Assembly (NCBI GenBank): GCA_031552765.1
Contig: JAVBME010000007.1
Coordinates: 144,901 to 208,900, forward strand
Reading direction: 5' to 3'
Source of the DNA: JAVBME01 sp031552765
GTDB taxonomy: Bacteria; Bacillota; Negativicutes; Acidaminococcales; JAISLQ01
DNA: 64,000 nt
Shown here: positions 16,688-25,091 of the stretch, one piece after another
Position numbering within the stretch: position 1 is the first letter of the stretch
Layout of the letters: each line of letters opens with the position of its first letter
The notes under the pieces: generated by a model
The model's database searches: none
Told to the model about the DNA's origin: nothing
Seen by the model: the letters and a program-made list of their open reading frames with translations, nothing else
Made by a program: the position numbers and the translations under genes

Positions 16688-16819
16688 CTATGCAACAAGA
16701 AAGGGTACTGTGAGAGCAATCTTTCTTTCCAAAAATGCTTTCAAAAGATTTCTTTGGTTGTATAATGTCAGCTCTTCGTTATCGTTAATTATTAATTGTT
16801 CTTGTGTATTTTTACTCAT
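16688..16819 (-). CDS. Small hypothetical protein, possibly cut by the IS200-like element
   Basis: 43 codons, GAGGG 7 nt before the ATG, starting 22 bp after the stop of the PH-domain-like gene. The product is hydrophilic and Gln/Asn/Glu-rich at the start (SKNTQEQLIINDNEELT) with a short hydrophobic end (IALTVPFLVA). No family recognised. The stop lies exactly at the edge of the IS200-like remnant, so the natural C-terminus may have been replaced by insertion. Confidence 0.42.
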   Translation of the reverse strand: MSKNTQEQLIINDNEELTLYNQRNLLKAFLERKIALTVPFLVA

Positions 16820-16841
16820 ACATTTTCCCTCGTAATTATCT

Positions 16842-17348
16842 TCATAATTTTTCTTTTTTGTCATTTAATGCTTTAGCAAGATTACTGCTATTCGGTGTAT
16901 TAATAATGTAATATTCATTTGCATAATTTATAACTATATCTTCTTTACCGCCTCTATACATAAAAACAACTGCCTCTTTGCCATTTCTCAATTTAAAAAG
17001 TCCTGTTTTTAGTTCATTAGTTCCTAAACCATTTATGCGTGTGCTGATTTTCCACTGCCCATCGTCTGTTGTAAAAACTTTAGCACCACTTAGATCAATT
17101 GCTTTCTTGTATGAACCTGATTGTATATATAAAATATCCTTATCAATACTATACCCAGAGCCGGCTGAACTAAAGCCTATATACAGAAGCACTAATACTG
17201 GAATTATTGGCCCCACCAAAGCCACTTTTGAATTGTTATGCACATAAAAATATATACCCATAACAAATGGAACAACAATAAATATCGCGCCTGTTATGTT
17301 AAACAGCGCCGCTTTTATTACCATATCAAAAGTCACTTTAAACTCCAT
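16842..17348 (-). CDS. Small membrane protein with bacterial PH-like domain
   Basis: 168 residues. Two hydrophobic helices (about 12-34 and 42-62) are followed by a soluble domain (about 65-160) with the pattern YSIDKDILYIQSGSY and VVFMYRGGKEDIVINY. This fits the bPH-type domain found in many Firmicute membrane proteins. Function unknown. AT-rich, with AAGGAGG before the ATG. The following small gene and IS remnant are also AT-rich, so this little segment next to a tRNA may have been acquired. Confidence 0.65.
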   Translation of the reverse strand: MEFKVTFDMVIKAALFNITGAIFIVVPFVMGIYFYVHNNSKVALVGPIIPVLVLLYIGFSSAGSGYSIDKDILYIQSGSYKKAIDLSGAKVFTTDDGQWKISTRINGLGTNELKTGLFKLRNGKEAVVFMYRGGKEDIVINYANEYYIINTPNSSNLAKALNDKKEKL

Positions 17349-17394
17349 TTAATGCCTCCTTAAATTAATGTTGGTACTGTCAAGTTTTATGCGC

Positions 17395-17425
17395 AAAAAG
17401 AAAAAGGCTTGCATCTCTGCAAACC
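17395..17425 (-). terminator. tRNA-Ala terminator
   Basis: An 8-bp stem GGTTTGCA / TGCAAGCC with loop GAGA lies 11 nt after the tRNA 3' end, followed by TTTTTCTTTTT on the minus strand. Confidence 0.85.
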
Positions 17426-17436
17426 TTGAGTTTACT

Positions 17437-17512
<76 letters not shown>

Positions 17513-17544
17513 ACGTACTGCGCCGGCTGCTGCCGACGTTTTTT

Positions 17545-17574
17545 ATTATAAGCGATAGGCATGTTTGTTGTCAA
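17545..17574 (-). promoter_or_regulatory. Promoter of tRNA-Ala
   Basis: Minus strand TTGACA (17574-17569), 18-bp spacer, TATAAT (17550-17545): both boxes match the sigma-70-type consensus fully. The TATAAT ends about 32 bp before the tRNA 5' end. Confidence 0.88.
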
Positions 17575-17613
17575 TGCTTATTTGGTTATTTTAGCATTTC
17601 GGCCGACCGCCTC

Positions 17614-18723
17614 TTAGACCATGTATTTTGCTATTTCCTTGCTATAATTTCTTTTGCCGATATTAATGAATTTTCCCCGTTCGGTTTTTACTACCAGGTC
17701 GTCTGTGCCGTGTTTTCCGATATAGAATATGACTGCTTTTTCGCCATTTTTGAGGATGACTTGTTTGCCTTTTAGAGAGTCGCGTATCTGCACGAGCATG
17801 GACAGGCAGCTTCTGGCGTCCATCTTTTTAAACATTTCGTCGTCGAGTATCTCCATGACGGCCAGCGGCGCCCGCCGCGGCTGGTAGACCCGGTCGGTGG
17901 TGACAGCGTCATAGGTATCGGCGACGGCTATTATTTTGGAAAAGTCATGTATCCTTTCAGCTGTCAGCCCAAAGGGATAGCCGCTGCCGTCGATGCGTTC
18001 GTGGTGTTGCAGACAGGATTGTACTACTTCATCGGGCACGCCTTTGATTTGTTTTAGCATATCATAGCCGAGTACTGTATGCTTTTTCATGATTTCAAAT
18101 TCTTCCGGGGTAAGTTTACCGGGTTTGTTCAATATTTCGAGCGGGATCTGCGCTTTGCCTATGTCATGCAACATGCCTGCCAGCACCAGTATTTGCAGGC
18201 GTTCTTCATCCACCTTGAGCCAGCGGCCGATTATCCCGGCCAGGATCCCGACGTTGACCGAGTGCTGGTATGTATAGTCATCACTGCCCCTGAGGTTTTT
18301 GACCACATGGACTAGTGTATAGTTTTCCATCAGTCCTTCTACAGTGTCTTTGGTAGTGTCCATCATTTGTTCGAAGGAAATGCTTTTAAATTGCCGTGCT
18401 ACATCGAACACGTTTTTCACATAGGAAACTGTGCCGACGTACTTTTCGACAACGACTTTCTTTTCTTCCTGAGTATAGTCCTCGAGTTTTCGGCTGGCCA
18501 GAGAAAAGTCTACGAGCTTTTCCTCTTCTTCCGACTCGTCCTTACTCTCTTCGAAAAGAAAGATATTTACAGTGAAAATCTCACCGTAGCTAGATATTTG
18601 GCGCAAAGCTTCTTCCGTCAGCAGCTCGCCGCTGTTTAAAATGACATGGTTTCTTATAACGACAGGTTCAGCTAACAGCATACCTGGTTTAAGTTCTTCC
18701 ACCATGAGCCGTTTTGTTGCCAC
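17614..18723 (-). CDS. HD-GYP domain protein (c-di-GMP phosphodiesterase type)
   Basis: 369 residues from the GTG at 18723, which follows GGAGGTGAGTCT; a more distant ATG lies inside sequence that holds the ribosome binding site. The N-terminus (KRLMVEELKPGMLLAEPV, LLTEEAL) is the DUF3391-like lead common in this family. The HD-GYP domain (about 140-330) is canonical: HDIGKAQIP, NKPGKLTPEEFEIMKKHT, HHERIDGSGYP and VADTYDA. Expected reaction: c-di-GMP to pGpG or GMP. A C-terminal tail of about 55 residues (IRDSLKGKQVILKNGEKAVIFYIG) forms a small beta domain. Stand-alone, between the tRNA and the hybrid kinase. Confidence 0.9.
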   Translation of the reverse strand: MATKRLMVEELKPGMLLAEPVVIRNHVILNSGELLTEEALRQISSYGEIFTVNIFLFEESKDESEEEEKLVDFSLASRKLEDYTQEEKKVVVEKYVGTVSYVKNVFDVARQFKSISFEQMMDTTKDTVEGLMENYTLVHVVKNLRGSDDYTYQHSVNVGILAGIIGRWLKVDEERLQILVLAGMLHDIGKAQIPLEILNKPGKLTPEEFEIMKKHTVLGYDMLKQIKGVPDEVVQSCLQHHERIDGSGYPFGLTAERIHDFSKIIAVADTYDAVTTDRVYQPRRAPLAVMEILDDEMFKKMDARSCLSMLVQIRDSLKGKQVILKNGEKAVIFYIGKHGTDDLVVKTERGKFINIGKRNYSKEIAKYMV

Positions 18724-18836
18724 AGACTCACCTCCTTTTTTGCATATGGATTTGATTAGATTTAAATGCACTTTCTAGAATATATTATGTATAGTATATC
18801 CTAAAAAGCTCTTTTTTTCTTTACAAATTTTATTCA

Positions 18837-21800
18837 CTATGTAGCCGCGGGCAGTTGCTCGTATACTTTTTCAAAAACATCTACCAGCACAGGGTCAAAG
18901 TGCCTGCCTTTGTCGGCAACGATGATTTTCCTGGCTTCTTCTTTGCTCATAGCCTCTTTATAGGGGCGCTTGCTTATGAGTGCGTCATAAACGTCCGCTA
19001 TGGCCATCAGGCGGGCAACAAAGGGTATCTCTTTTTCTCTGAGCGCTTGCGGATAACCGCTGCCGTCCCATTTTTCATGGTGGTACATAGCTATTTCACG
19101 GGCTATATAGAGCATGTCGTCAGATTCTAGTTCTGAGAGGGCATCGTCTAAAAGCTTCGCTCCTTTGGTAGTGTGGGCGCGCATTATGGCCCATTCAGCG
19201 TTGCTCAGTTTGCCTGGTTTTAAGAGGACATTGTCAGGAATGGCCACTTTACCGATGTCATGCAGTTGCGAGGCGCGTATGATATTTTTCTTGCGCTCTT
19301 CGTCCAGTTTTTGTTCGGCAGCTACTTCTTCCGGTATATTGTTGAGCAAGATGCCGACAAGCTCCTGGGTACGCTCGATATGGTTGCCGGTGGCGCCGTC
19401 GCGGTATTCTGTAGCAGTGGCCAACATGCCAACTGTTACTTCTTGCAGCCTGAGGATGGTCGCCGTTTTCTCGTCCACCAGGCGGCTCAGGTGGCGCCGG
19501 TAAGCTTGCAGCTCTATGTGCGTTTTTATCCTGGCTAAAACCAATTGCGGCTGCACGGGTTTATGTATGTAGTCAACCGCGCCCATCTCCAGGCACTTTA
19601 TCTCCCGGTCATAGCCCTGTGTACCGGTGAGGAAAATGACAGGTATCTCCCTGCAATCAGGCCGCGCCTTCAGTTCGGCAAGAAGCTCGAAGCCGTCCAT
19701 CTCCGGCATTTCGATGTCGAGAATGATAAGGTCGGGTTTTTTGTTATCAAGCATTTTAAGCGCTTGCTTGCCCGAGTTTATGGGTACGGCTTTATATATC
19801 TCACCCAATATTTTTTGTAGCAGTTTAAGGTTTGTAATGTCGTCGTCGACAATAAAAACCGTATTTTTGCGGTAATAGTTGTAATCGAGTTTATCGAGCA
19901 GGACTTTCACCAATTTGCCGAGGTTTTCTATGCTGCCATTTTCCAGAAGGACAAGAGCGCTTTGGGCAAAACTGCCTATCCGCTCGTCACCCATACTGTC
20001 TATTTCCGTTATGACGTCTCTCGCCTTTTCCAATTCACCCAGCAGCAGGGACTGCTGCAAAGCCTGAAAAAGTTGTTTTAGATCATAATGAGCGCTTTCC
20101 TGGCTGGAGAGCGCGGGTTTTTCCTCTCGCCGCTCAAACAGGCCGGCCAAATCCCTCTGAAGCTTTTCCAAAGACGTGATAAAATGCGGCATTCTAGCTA
20201 CGGCCGCGGTATTAGCGTCATTTACCAGGTCTTTTTCTATACCGGCCGCTTCTTGTGAGATGACATTCGCGCCAATATTGGCCAAAGCGCTTTTCATGCC
20301 GTGCACTTCTATTTTCAGGCGGTTGTAGTCGCCGTTTTCCTGTACTTCGAGCATGAAAGGTATCTTCTTTTCCAGTTGTTCGCTGCACGCTTTGAGAACA
20401 GTGATATAGATGGCCGGATTATTGAGGGTGTGTTTAAGGCCTATGTCAACATCTACCTCTTGAATACCGGACATTACTTTTTTCAGTTCTTCCAGACCGG
20501 TTGAAGGCGATAAAGAAAGCGCGGCCGTTGCAACAGCGCCAAACTCAGCTGCCGGTGCAGTCATTTTTTCCTGCGGCAACCATTTTTTTAGCATGGCGCT
20601 CAGTTTATTGAGCTCGATGGGCTTACTCAAAAAATCATTCATACCGGCGCTGGTAAATTCCCGCCGCGCTTCGTCAAGGACGTTGGCCGACAAGGCCACG
20701 ATAGGAACATTAAGGTATTTGCCGCCAAGCTTTCTTATGGCGCGCGCCGCCTCTACACCGGTCATCTCCGGCATCATATGATCCATGAAAATGATGTCGT
20801 AGTCGGCTTTGCCGAGAGTTGCCAGGGCCAGTTTGCCGCTGGATGCCGTCTCTACATCGATATTGAACTGTTTCAATAGATACGATGCTACATGGAGATT
20901 TACTTCGTTGTCGTCTACTACCAACACACGGGCGTTTTTCGTACAAAATAACAGCGCACGGGTATTTTCTACCGCCTGGTTGGCGCTTTGCGCTCCTTTG
21001 TCGTTGAGCATGTCGGCAAGCGATCTTACCTGCAAGGGCTTAAACATGATGATATCGCCGTAGTTTGACGTTAGCGAAGTTACCGCTTCCGGGCTGGTCA
21101 ATACACCTATTTTCTGGTTTTCTACCCGAGTTATTTTGCGCTCCTGGTCTTTCGGCGAATAGTCTATGATGATATGCGTATATTTCGACAGATCGTATTT
21201 CTCACCGCCGCTGCCCGGCTTAGGCAGTACGGCCGAGGCCACGCCCAGTTTTTTCGCCATACAAGATACGTTGTCCGCCAAAAGGGCGTTGTCTGTGCAT
21301 ATGGCCAGTTTGGTCGAATCGGCGTTTAATAGCATAGCCATAGGCTGCTGGACAGCTATGGTCTGCTTAAGCGCAAAGGAAAAGGTGGAACCTTCGCCGT
21401 AAATGCTGTCTATGTAGAGCTCTCCGCCCATGAGTTCGACCAGGCGTTTTACTATGGGCAGGCCGAGGCCGGTACCTGGGCAGTCTTTTTTGTCAGCAGC
21501 GTCAAAAGGTTGGAAGGCGCGGAAAAGATTGGTCATATCGCTTTGCGCTATGCCCCGCCCGGAGTCTTTTACAGAAAAAACGACCGTTATCTCTTTGTCC
21601 GTGCGGCTTTTTATCTCAAGGGATAGCTTTATATAGCCGGAGTCGGTAAATTTTACAGCATTGGACAAAAGGTTGAGCAGGGTTTGCCTGATACGGCCGC
21701 CGTCGCCGCACAGCGAGTGCGGGATGAACGGATCGATGTCTACTAAAAATTCCAGATTTTTTTCTGAAGCGCGGAAATTTATTATGTTGATGACATCGGT

Positions 21801-22589
21801 CAAAATAGATAAAATATCGTAGTCTTTTTCACAGATGTTTAGGTTATTGCTTTCTATCTGGTTAAAGTCCAAAATATCGTTTATTATATCAAGAAGCGAA
21901 CTTGAGGCTTTTTTGATATTGACGACATGGGCGGCGTCGGTCTGGTTAAGCTGTGACAATAAGAGAAGGTCGGCCATACCTAGTACGGCGTTCATCGGCG
22001 TCCTTATCTCATGGCTCATCTTAGCCAGAAAATCGCTTTTGACCTTAGCGGCCGCTTCGGCTTTTTCCTTGGCTTCGGTCAATTCGGTGATGTTGTGCTG
22101 CACTACGACAACGCCGAGGCATTCGCCCTGCTGGCCGGTCACCGGCGCTACCAGCATGTTTACGTGTACCCGGGAGCCGTCAGCTTTGAGTATTTTTTCG
22201 GTATATTGGGCGTTGCACTGACTGGCTATGACATGTTCAAAGCATTGTGTGATATTGTTTATCCATTTTGGATCCACTATGTCTTCACAGGCAACAGCAA
22301 AATCCATGCCATCGAGTTCTGCCGCGCTTTTGCCGAAGAACTCCCTGTTAGCTATGGTGGAGCCAAGGACGTATTTTAAGTCGCGATTGAGGACATAAAA
22401 AACATCCGGGCAGTTTTCTAGAAAAAGCCGGTTGTATAAATGCTGCAATTCCCGTTCGCGTTCGTTTTGGTCGCGCAGTTGCTCGGCCTGCTCAAAAGCA
22501 ATGGAAAGATGGCGGAAATCCGCCTGCATACGCTTTAGTTTGCGCTGTAAAATGGTATTTTCTTGTTGCGCCTTTTTGATTTCTTCCAT
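18837..22589 (-). CDS. Hybrid histidine kinase with Hpt, two receivers and HD-GYP output
   Basis: 1250 residues, soluble, no membrane helix. In order: coiled coil (1-55), PAS (55-170), HisKA with MSHEIRTPMN and His193, HATPase (290-410), a degenerate receiver-like segment (415-530), receiver 1 (553-670, phospho-acceptor D603), Hpt (705-820, EVHGMKSALA with His763), receiver 2 (910-1025, D958), linker helix, and HD-GYP (about 1055-1245, HDIGK at 1110-1114, HHEKWDGSGYP, ADVYDA). The layout suggests a His-Asp-His-Asp relay within one chain that ends by controlling c-di-GMP hydrolysis. The signal, read by the PAS domain in the cytoplasm, is unknown. The start follows AAGGAGCCGCCTAACA. Confidence 0.92.
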   Translation of the reverse strand: MEEIKKAQQENTILQRKLKRMQADFRHLSIAFEQAEQLRDQNERERELQHLYNRLFLENCPDVFYVLNRDLKYVLGSTIANREFFGKSAAELDGMDFAVACEDIVDPKWINNITQCFEHVIASQCNAQYTEKILKADGSRVHVNMLVAPVTGQQGECLGVVVVQHNITELTEAKEKAEAAAKVKSDFLAKMSHEIRTPMNAVLGMADLLLLSQLNQTDAAHVVNIKKASSSLLDIINDILDFNQIESNNLNICEKDYDILSILTDVINIINFRASEKNLEFLVDIDPFIPHSLCGDGGRIRQTLLNLLSNAVKFTDSGYIKLSLEIKSRTDKEITVVFSVKDSGRGIAQSDMTNLFRAFQPFDAADKKDCPGTGLGLPIVKRLVELMGGELYIDSIYGEGSTFSFALKQTIAVQQPMAMLLNADSTKLAICTDNALLADNVSCMAKKLGVASAVLPKPGSGGEKYDLSKYTHIIIDYSPKDQERKITRVENQKIGVLTSPEAVTSLTSNYGDIIMFKPLQVRSLADMLNDKGAQSANQAVENTRALLFCTKNARVLVVDDNEVNLHVASYLLKQFNIDVETASSGKLALATLGKADYDIIFMDHMMPEMTGVEAARAIRKLGGKYLNVPIVALSANVLDEARREFTSAGMNDFLSKPIELNKLSAMLKKWLPQEKMTAPAAEFGAVATAALSLSPSTGLEELKKVMSGIQEVDVDIGLKHTLNNPAIYITVLKACSEQLEKKIPFMLEVQENGDYNRLKIEVHGMKSALANIGANVISQEAAGIEKDLVNDANTAAVARMPHFITSLEKLQRDLAGLFERREEKPALSSQESAHYDLKQLFQALQQSLLLGELEKARDVITEIDSMGDERIGSFAQSALVLLENGSIENLGKLVKVLLDKLDYNYYRKNTVFIVDDDITNLKLLQKILGEIYKAVPINSGKQALKMLDNKKPDLIILDIEMPEMDGFELLAELKARPDCREIPVIFLTGTQGYDREIKCLEMGAVDYIHKPVQPQLVLARIKTHIELQAYRRHLSRLVDEKTATILRLQEVTVGMLATATEYRDGATGNHIERTQELVGILLNNIPEEVAAEQKLDEERKKNIIRASQLHDIGKVAIPDNVLLKPGKLSNAEWAIMRAHTTKGAKLLDDALSELESDDMLYIAREIAMYHHEKWDGSGYPQALREKEIPFVARLMAIADVYDALISKRPYKEAMSKEEARKIIVADKGRHFDPVLVDVFEKVYEQLPAAT

Positions 22590-22784
22590 TGTTAGGCGGC
22601 TCCTTAAATTAAGGTTGTTTTTTATTTTACCATATTTCTTATATAAAATTACACAGCAAAATGCAGAAAATCTAATATGGGAAAGCAGATAATTTTTATT
22701 AATTAGTATTGATTAATTTTATATTTTACCATTTATATTGTAAAAATTCAAAACTTTTTAAAAAACGGCCAAATAAATAGATAA

Positions 22785-22816
22785 AAAAATAGCCACCGTA
22801 TGTAGTGGCTATTTTT
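22785..22816 (-). terminator. Terminator of the hydrogenase-like gene
   Basis: Perfect 12-bp stem AAAAATAGCCAC / GTGGCTATTTTT with an 8-nt loop, 3 bp after the stop codon. Symmetric A/T ends allow use in both directions. Confidence 0.88.
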
Positions 22817-22819
22817 ATC

Positions 22820-23920
22820 TTAGAATCTACGTGTAAAAAACTTATTGTCTTCAATAAGGCTGTCGGTCGTTTCAAAACCCAGGCGCATCAGGAGAGCTAT
22901 GACGTAAGGATTATCGATAGGCGTTGGATAGAGGGCCTCTTCACCATATTCGTCCACTTTCACTGTGGCGTCGTCTTTATTGATGATGGATTTGGGACCG
23001 CCGACACAGCCGCCGACACAGCCCATGCCTTCATAAAAGTTCGCTTCTATTTTACCTGCTGACAGCTCTTCCATCATAGCGCGGCAGGCGGCCACGCCAT
23101 CCGCCTGTTTGGCGCGGATGGGAATTTTCCTTGTCGGATGGAGACGCACCAGAGTGGCTCTCACCGCCTCGCTGACTCCACCCGTATGGGCGTATATACG
23201 CCCGGCGCGCGAGGAGAATTCTTTCTCGTTCTCCTGCATTATTTTAGGGTTTATCTTCATGGCCTGAAAAAGCTCTACTGTTTCCTGGAAGGTCAGGACA
23301 TGGTCTATAGCGCCCTTGAGGTCCGGCTCTTTGGCTTCGGCCTTTTTAGCAAGACAGGGGCCGACAAATACTGTCATAGCCTCTGGGTGCAGTATTTTTA
23401 CCGTGCGACCGGCCGCAATCATCGGCGACACAGTCGCCGGTACATGCGGCATCAGCTGGCCGTAGATCTTTCTTATCATGGCCAGCCACATCGGGCAACA
23501 GCAGCTGGTCAGCTGGTAGTCTGTTTCGGTATTGATATTTTGGTCAAATTCAAGCGCTTCCTTTAAAGTAAGGATATCGGCAAAGACCGCTACTTCCAGC
23601 ATGCCGTCAAAGCCCAGTTTTTTAAAGGCGCTTCTTAACATGCCGGGCGTAACGCCAGCGCCGAACTGGCCGAGAAAGGCCGGCGCGACGAGCGCATAGC
23701 TGTATTTAGGCTTTGCGCACAAGCCGTTTAGTACTGCGGCTACGTCGCGGCTGGCTGTCTCAGCAGCCTTGCAGGCGGCCTCGTTATCTATCGGCGGTTG
23801 CTTTTTGGGTGAAAAAAGACAGTTGAGCTGGCTGCGGTCAAATTCTTCAAAGTAATCGTCTCCCGTCTGCCGTTTGCCAGTGAGTACGATGCGTTCGTAA
23901 AGTTCTTTGAATGTCAACAT
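22820..23920 (-). CDS. Stand-alone [FeFe]-hydrogenase H-cluster domain protein
   Basis: 366 residues. It carries the three H-cluster motifs in variant form: L1 TSCCCPMW (138-145), L2 VGPCLAKKAEA (Cys189) and L3 GMGCVGGCVGGP (Cys301, Cys305). The usual N-terminal ferredoxin domains are absent; only about 70 residues precede the H domain, with few Cys. Such short group-B-like proteins occur widely in anaerobic Firmicutes; their electron partner and physiological role are poorly defined. HydEFG maturases are not in this window and would be needed elsewhere. Single gene with AGGAGGAAATACCA before the ATG. H2-evolving activity is inferred, and a sensory role is possible. Confidence 0.85.
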   Translation of the reverse strand: MLTFKELYERIVLTGKRQTGDDYFEEFDRSQLNCLFSPKKQPPIDNEAACKAAETASRDVAAVLNGLCAKPKYSYALVAPAFLGQFGAGVTPGMLRSAFKKLGFDGMLEVAVFADILTLKEALEFDQNINTETDYQLTSCCCPMWLAMIRKIYGQLMPHVPATVSPMIAAGRTVKILHPEAMTVFVGPCLAKKAEAKEPDLKGAIDHVLTFQETVELFQAMKINPKIMQENEKEFSSRAGRIYAHTGGVSEAVRATLVRLHPTRKIPIRAKQADGVAACRAMMEELSAGKIEANFYEGMGCVGGCVGGPKSIINKDDATVKVDEYGEEALYPTPIDNPYVIALLMRLGFETTDSLIEDNKFFTRRF

Positions 23921-24296
23921 TGGTATTTCCTCCTAATTTTTATAGTTCAAAAATATTAAAGCGGTTTCGCATTTTCTATATGTAAAATGACAACAAAATC
24001 AGCCGCCGGCATTGAGCAGCTGAAACACAATATTTTTGCTGGCAATCATTTTGTAAATATTATAACATAAATATTTGCTTTTTGGCCTGGTTTAACTATC
24101 TAATTTATTTATGATAAAAGATAAAAAAATAAACATAGGTTAACGAAATATATGAATTTTCATGCTATTTTCGCGTTTATTATTTCTAAGTATAAAGTCA
24201 TGCCTATACAGCAAAACAAATATAAAAATTGCCATATTAACAAAAGCATAATATACTAAAATGACTGAATATCATGAAAATGGGAGCGATATCGCA
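23921..24296. other. AT-rich divergent promoter region
   Basis: 376 bp between the divergent hydrogenase-like gene and the CDP-sugar operon. Strongly AT-rich with no credible reading frame. It must hold promoters for both sides. TATAATATAC-like sequences occur but no -35/-10 pair stands out, and I could not recognise an operator. Confidence 0.5.
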
Positions 24297-25091
24297 ATGA
24301 AAGTTGTTATATTAGCAGGAGGCCTTGGCACAAGGCTGGCTGAAGAGACGGATGTCAGGCCAAAGCCGATGGTGGAGATCGGCGGCCGGCCGGTACTTTG
24401 GCACATAATGAAAATATATTCTTATTGGGGCTTTAATGAATTTGTCGTCCTTACAGGCTATAAGTCCCATATGATAAAAGATTATTTTATTAATTATTAC
24501 ACCAGATATTCCGATATAACTGTTGATATGGCAAATAACTCGGTCGAAATACACAACCACCGCAACGAGCAGTGGAAGGTAAGCATGCTCTACACCGGGC
24601 CTGATACCATGACCGGCGGTCGGTTGCTCCGGGCCAGGGATTTTATCGGCAACGAGCGTTTTATGCTCACCTACGGCGACGGCGTCAGTGATGTTAATAT
24701 CCCTAAAGTTTTGCAGCAGCATGAAAAAATGGGCAAAATAGGTACTCTCACTTCAGTACAGCAGGGCGGAAAGTTTGGCGTACTGTCGATAGACAACGAC
24801 GGCTGCATATCATCTTTTGCCGAAAAACCAAAAGACGACTCTTCTTGGATCAATGGCGGCTTTTTTGTTTTTGAACCGAAAATATTTGATTATCTAAAGA
24901 ACGGCGATGCCACAATTTTAGAGCGCGACCCGCTGGAAAATCTGGCTAAAGACAACCAACTGTGCGCCTATAAGCATGATGGCTTCTGGAAGGCCATGGA
25001 CACTTTAAGCGATAAAATACAGCTTACAAACATGTGGACAGGCGGCTACGCACCGTGGGCGCTGTGGCAGAAAAGGATAAACCATGTTTGA
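24297..25091 (+). CDS. rfbF: Glucose-1-phosphate cytidylyltransferase
   Basis: 264 residues from the ATG at 24297 (MKVVILAGGLGTRLAEET, the usual RfbF start); an ATG 12 codons upstream has no ribosome binding site. It converts glucose-1-phosphate and CTP to CDP-glucose, the first step to CDP-dideoxy- and CDP-deoxyhexoses. The nucleotidyltransferase signature GGLGTRL and the metal-binding YGDGVSDV are clear, and VRPKPMVEIGGRPVLWHIMKIY is highly characteristic. The last 8 bp overlap rfbG. It opens an eleven-gene rightward operon. Confidence 0.96.
   Translation: MKVVILAGGLGTRLAEETDVRPKPMVEIGGRPVLWHIMKIYSYWGFNEFVVLTGYKSHMIKDYFINYYTRYSDITVDMANNSVEIHNHRNEQWKVSMLYTGPDTMTGGRLLRARDFIGNERFMLTYGDGVSDVNIPKVLQQHEKMGKIGTLTSVQQGGKFGVLSIDNDGCISSFAEKPKDDSSWINGGFFVFEPKIFDYLKNGDATILERDPLENLAKDNQLCAYKHDGFWKAMDTLSDKIQLTNMWTGGYAPWALWQKRINHV

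Larger units (their letters stand above)
16345..16690 (-). mobile_element. Decayed IS200/IS605-type element
   Basis: The stretch has the parts of an IS200 left end, read leftwards: an end hairpin-like sequence (ACCCCACGTTAGACGTGCGG), a leader whose inverted repeat masks a Shine-Dalgarno sequence, and a start of tnpA. The coding part then breaks off, and near the other end ACCCCATTTAGACGTTGC nearly repeats the first end. A CCCCCGGC-CTA-GCCGGGGG hairpin (16355-16373) closes the unit or serves as a terminator. Boundaries are approximate. It is an internally deleted copy that could at most be mobilised in trans. The region is AT-rich and unlike its neighbours. Confidence 0.6.

Noticed and set aside
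24040..24055. GG-N10-GT sequence as a second sigma-54 promoter before rfbF
   Set aside because: The -12 GC is GT, flanks are poor, and it lies about 240 bp from the start codon.
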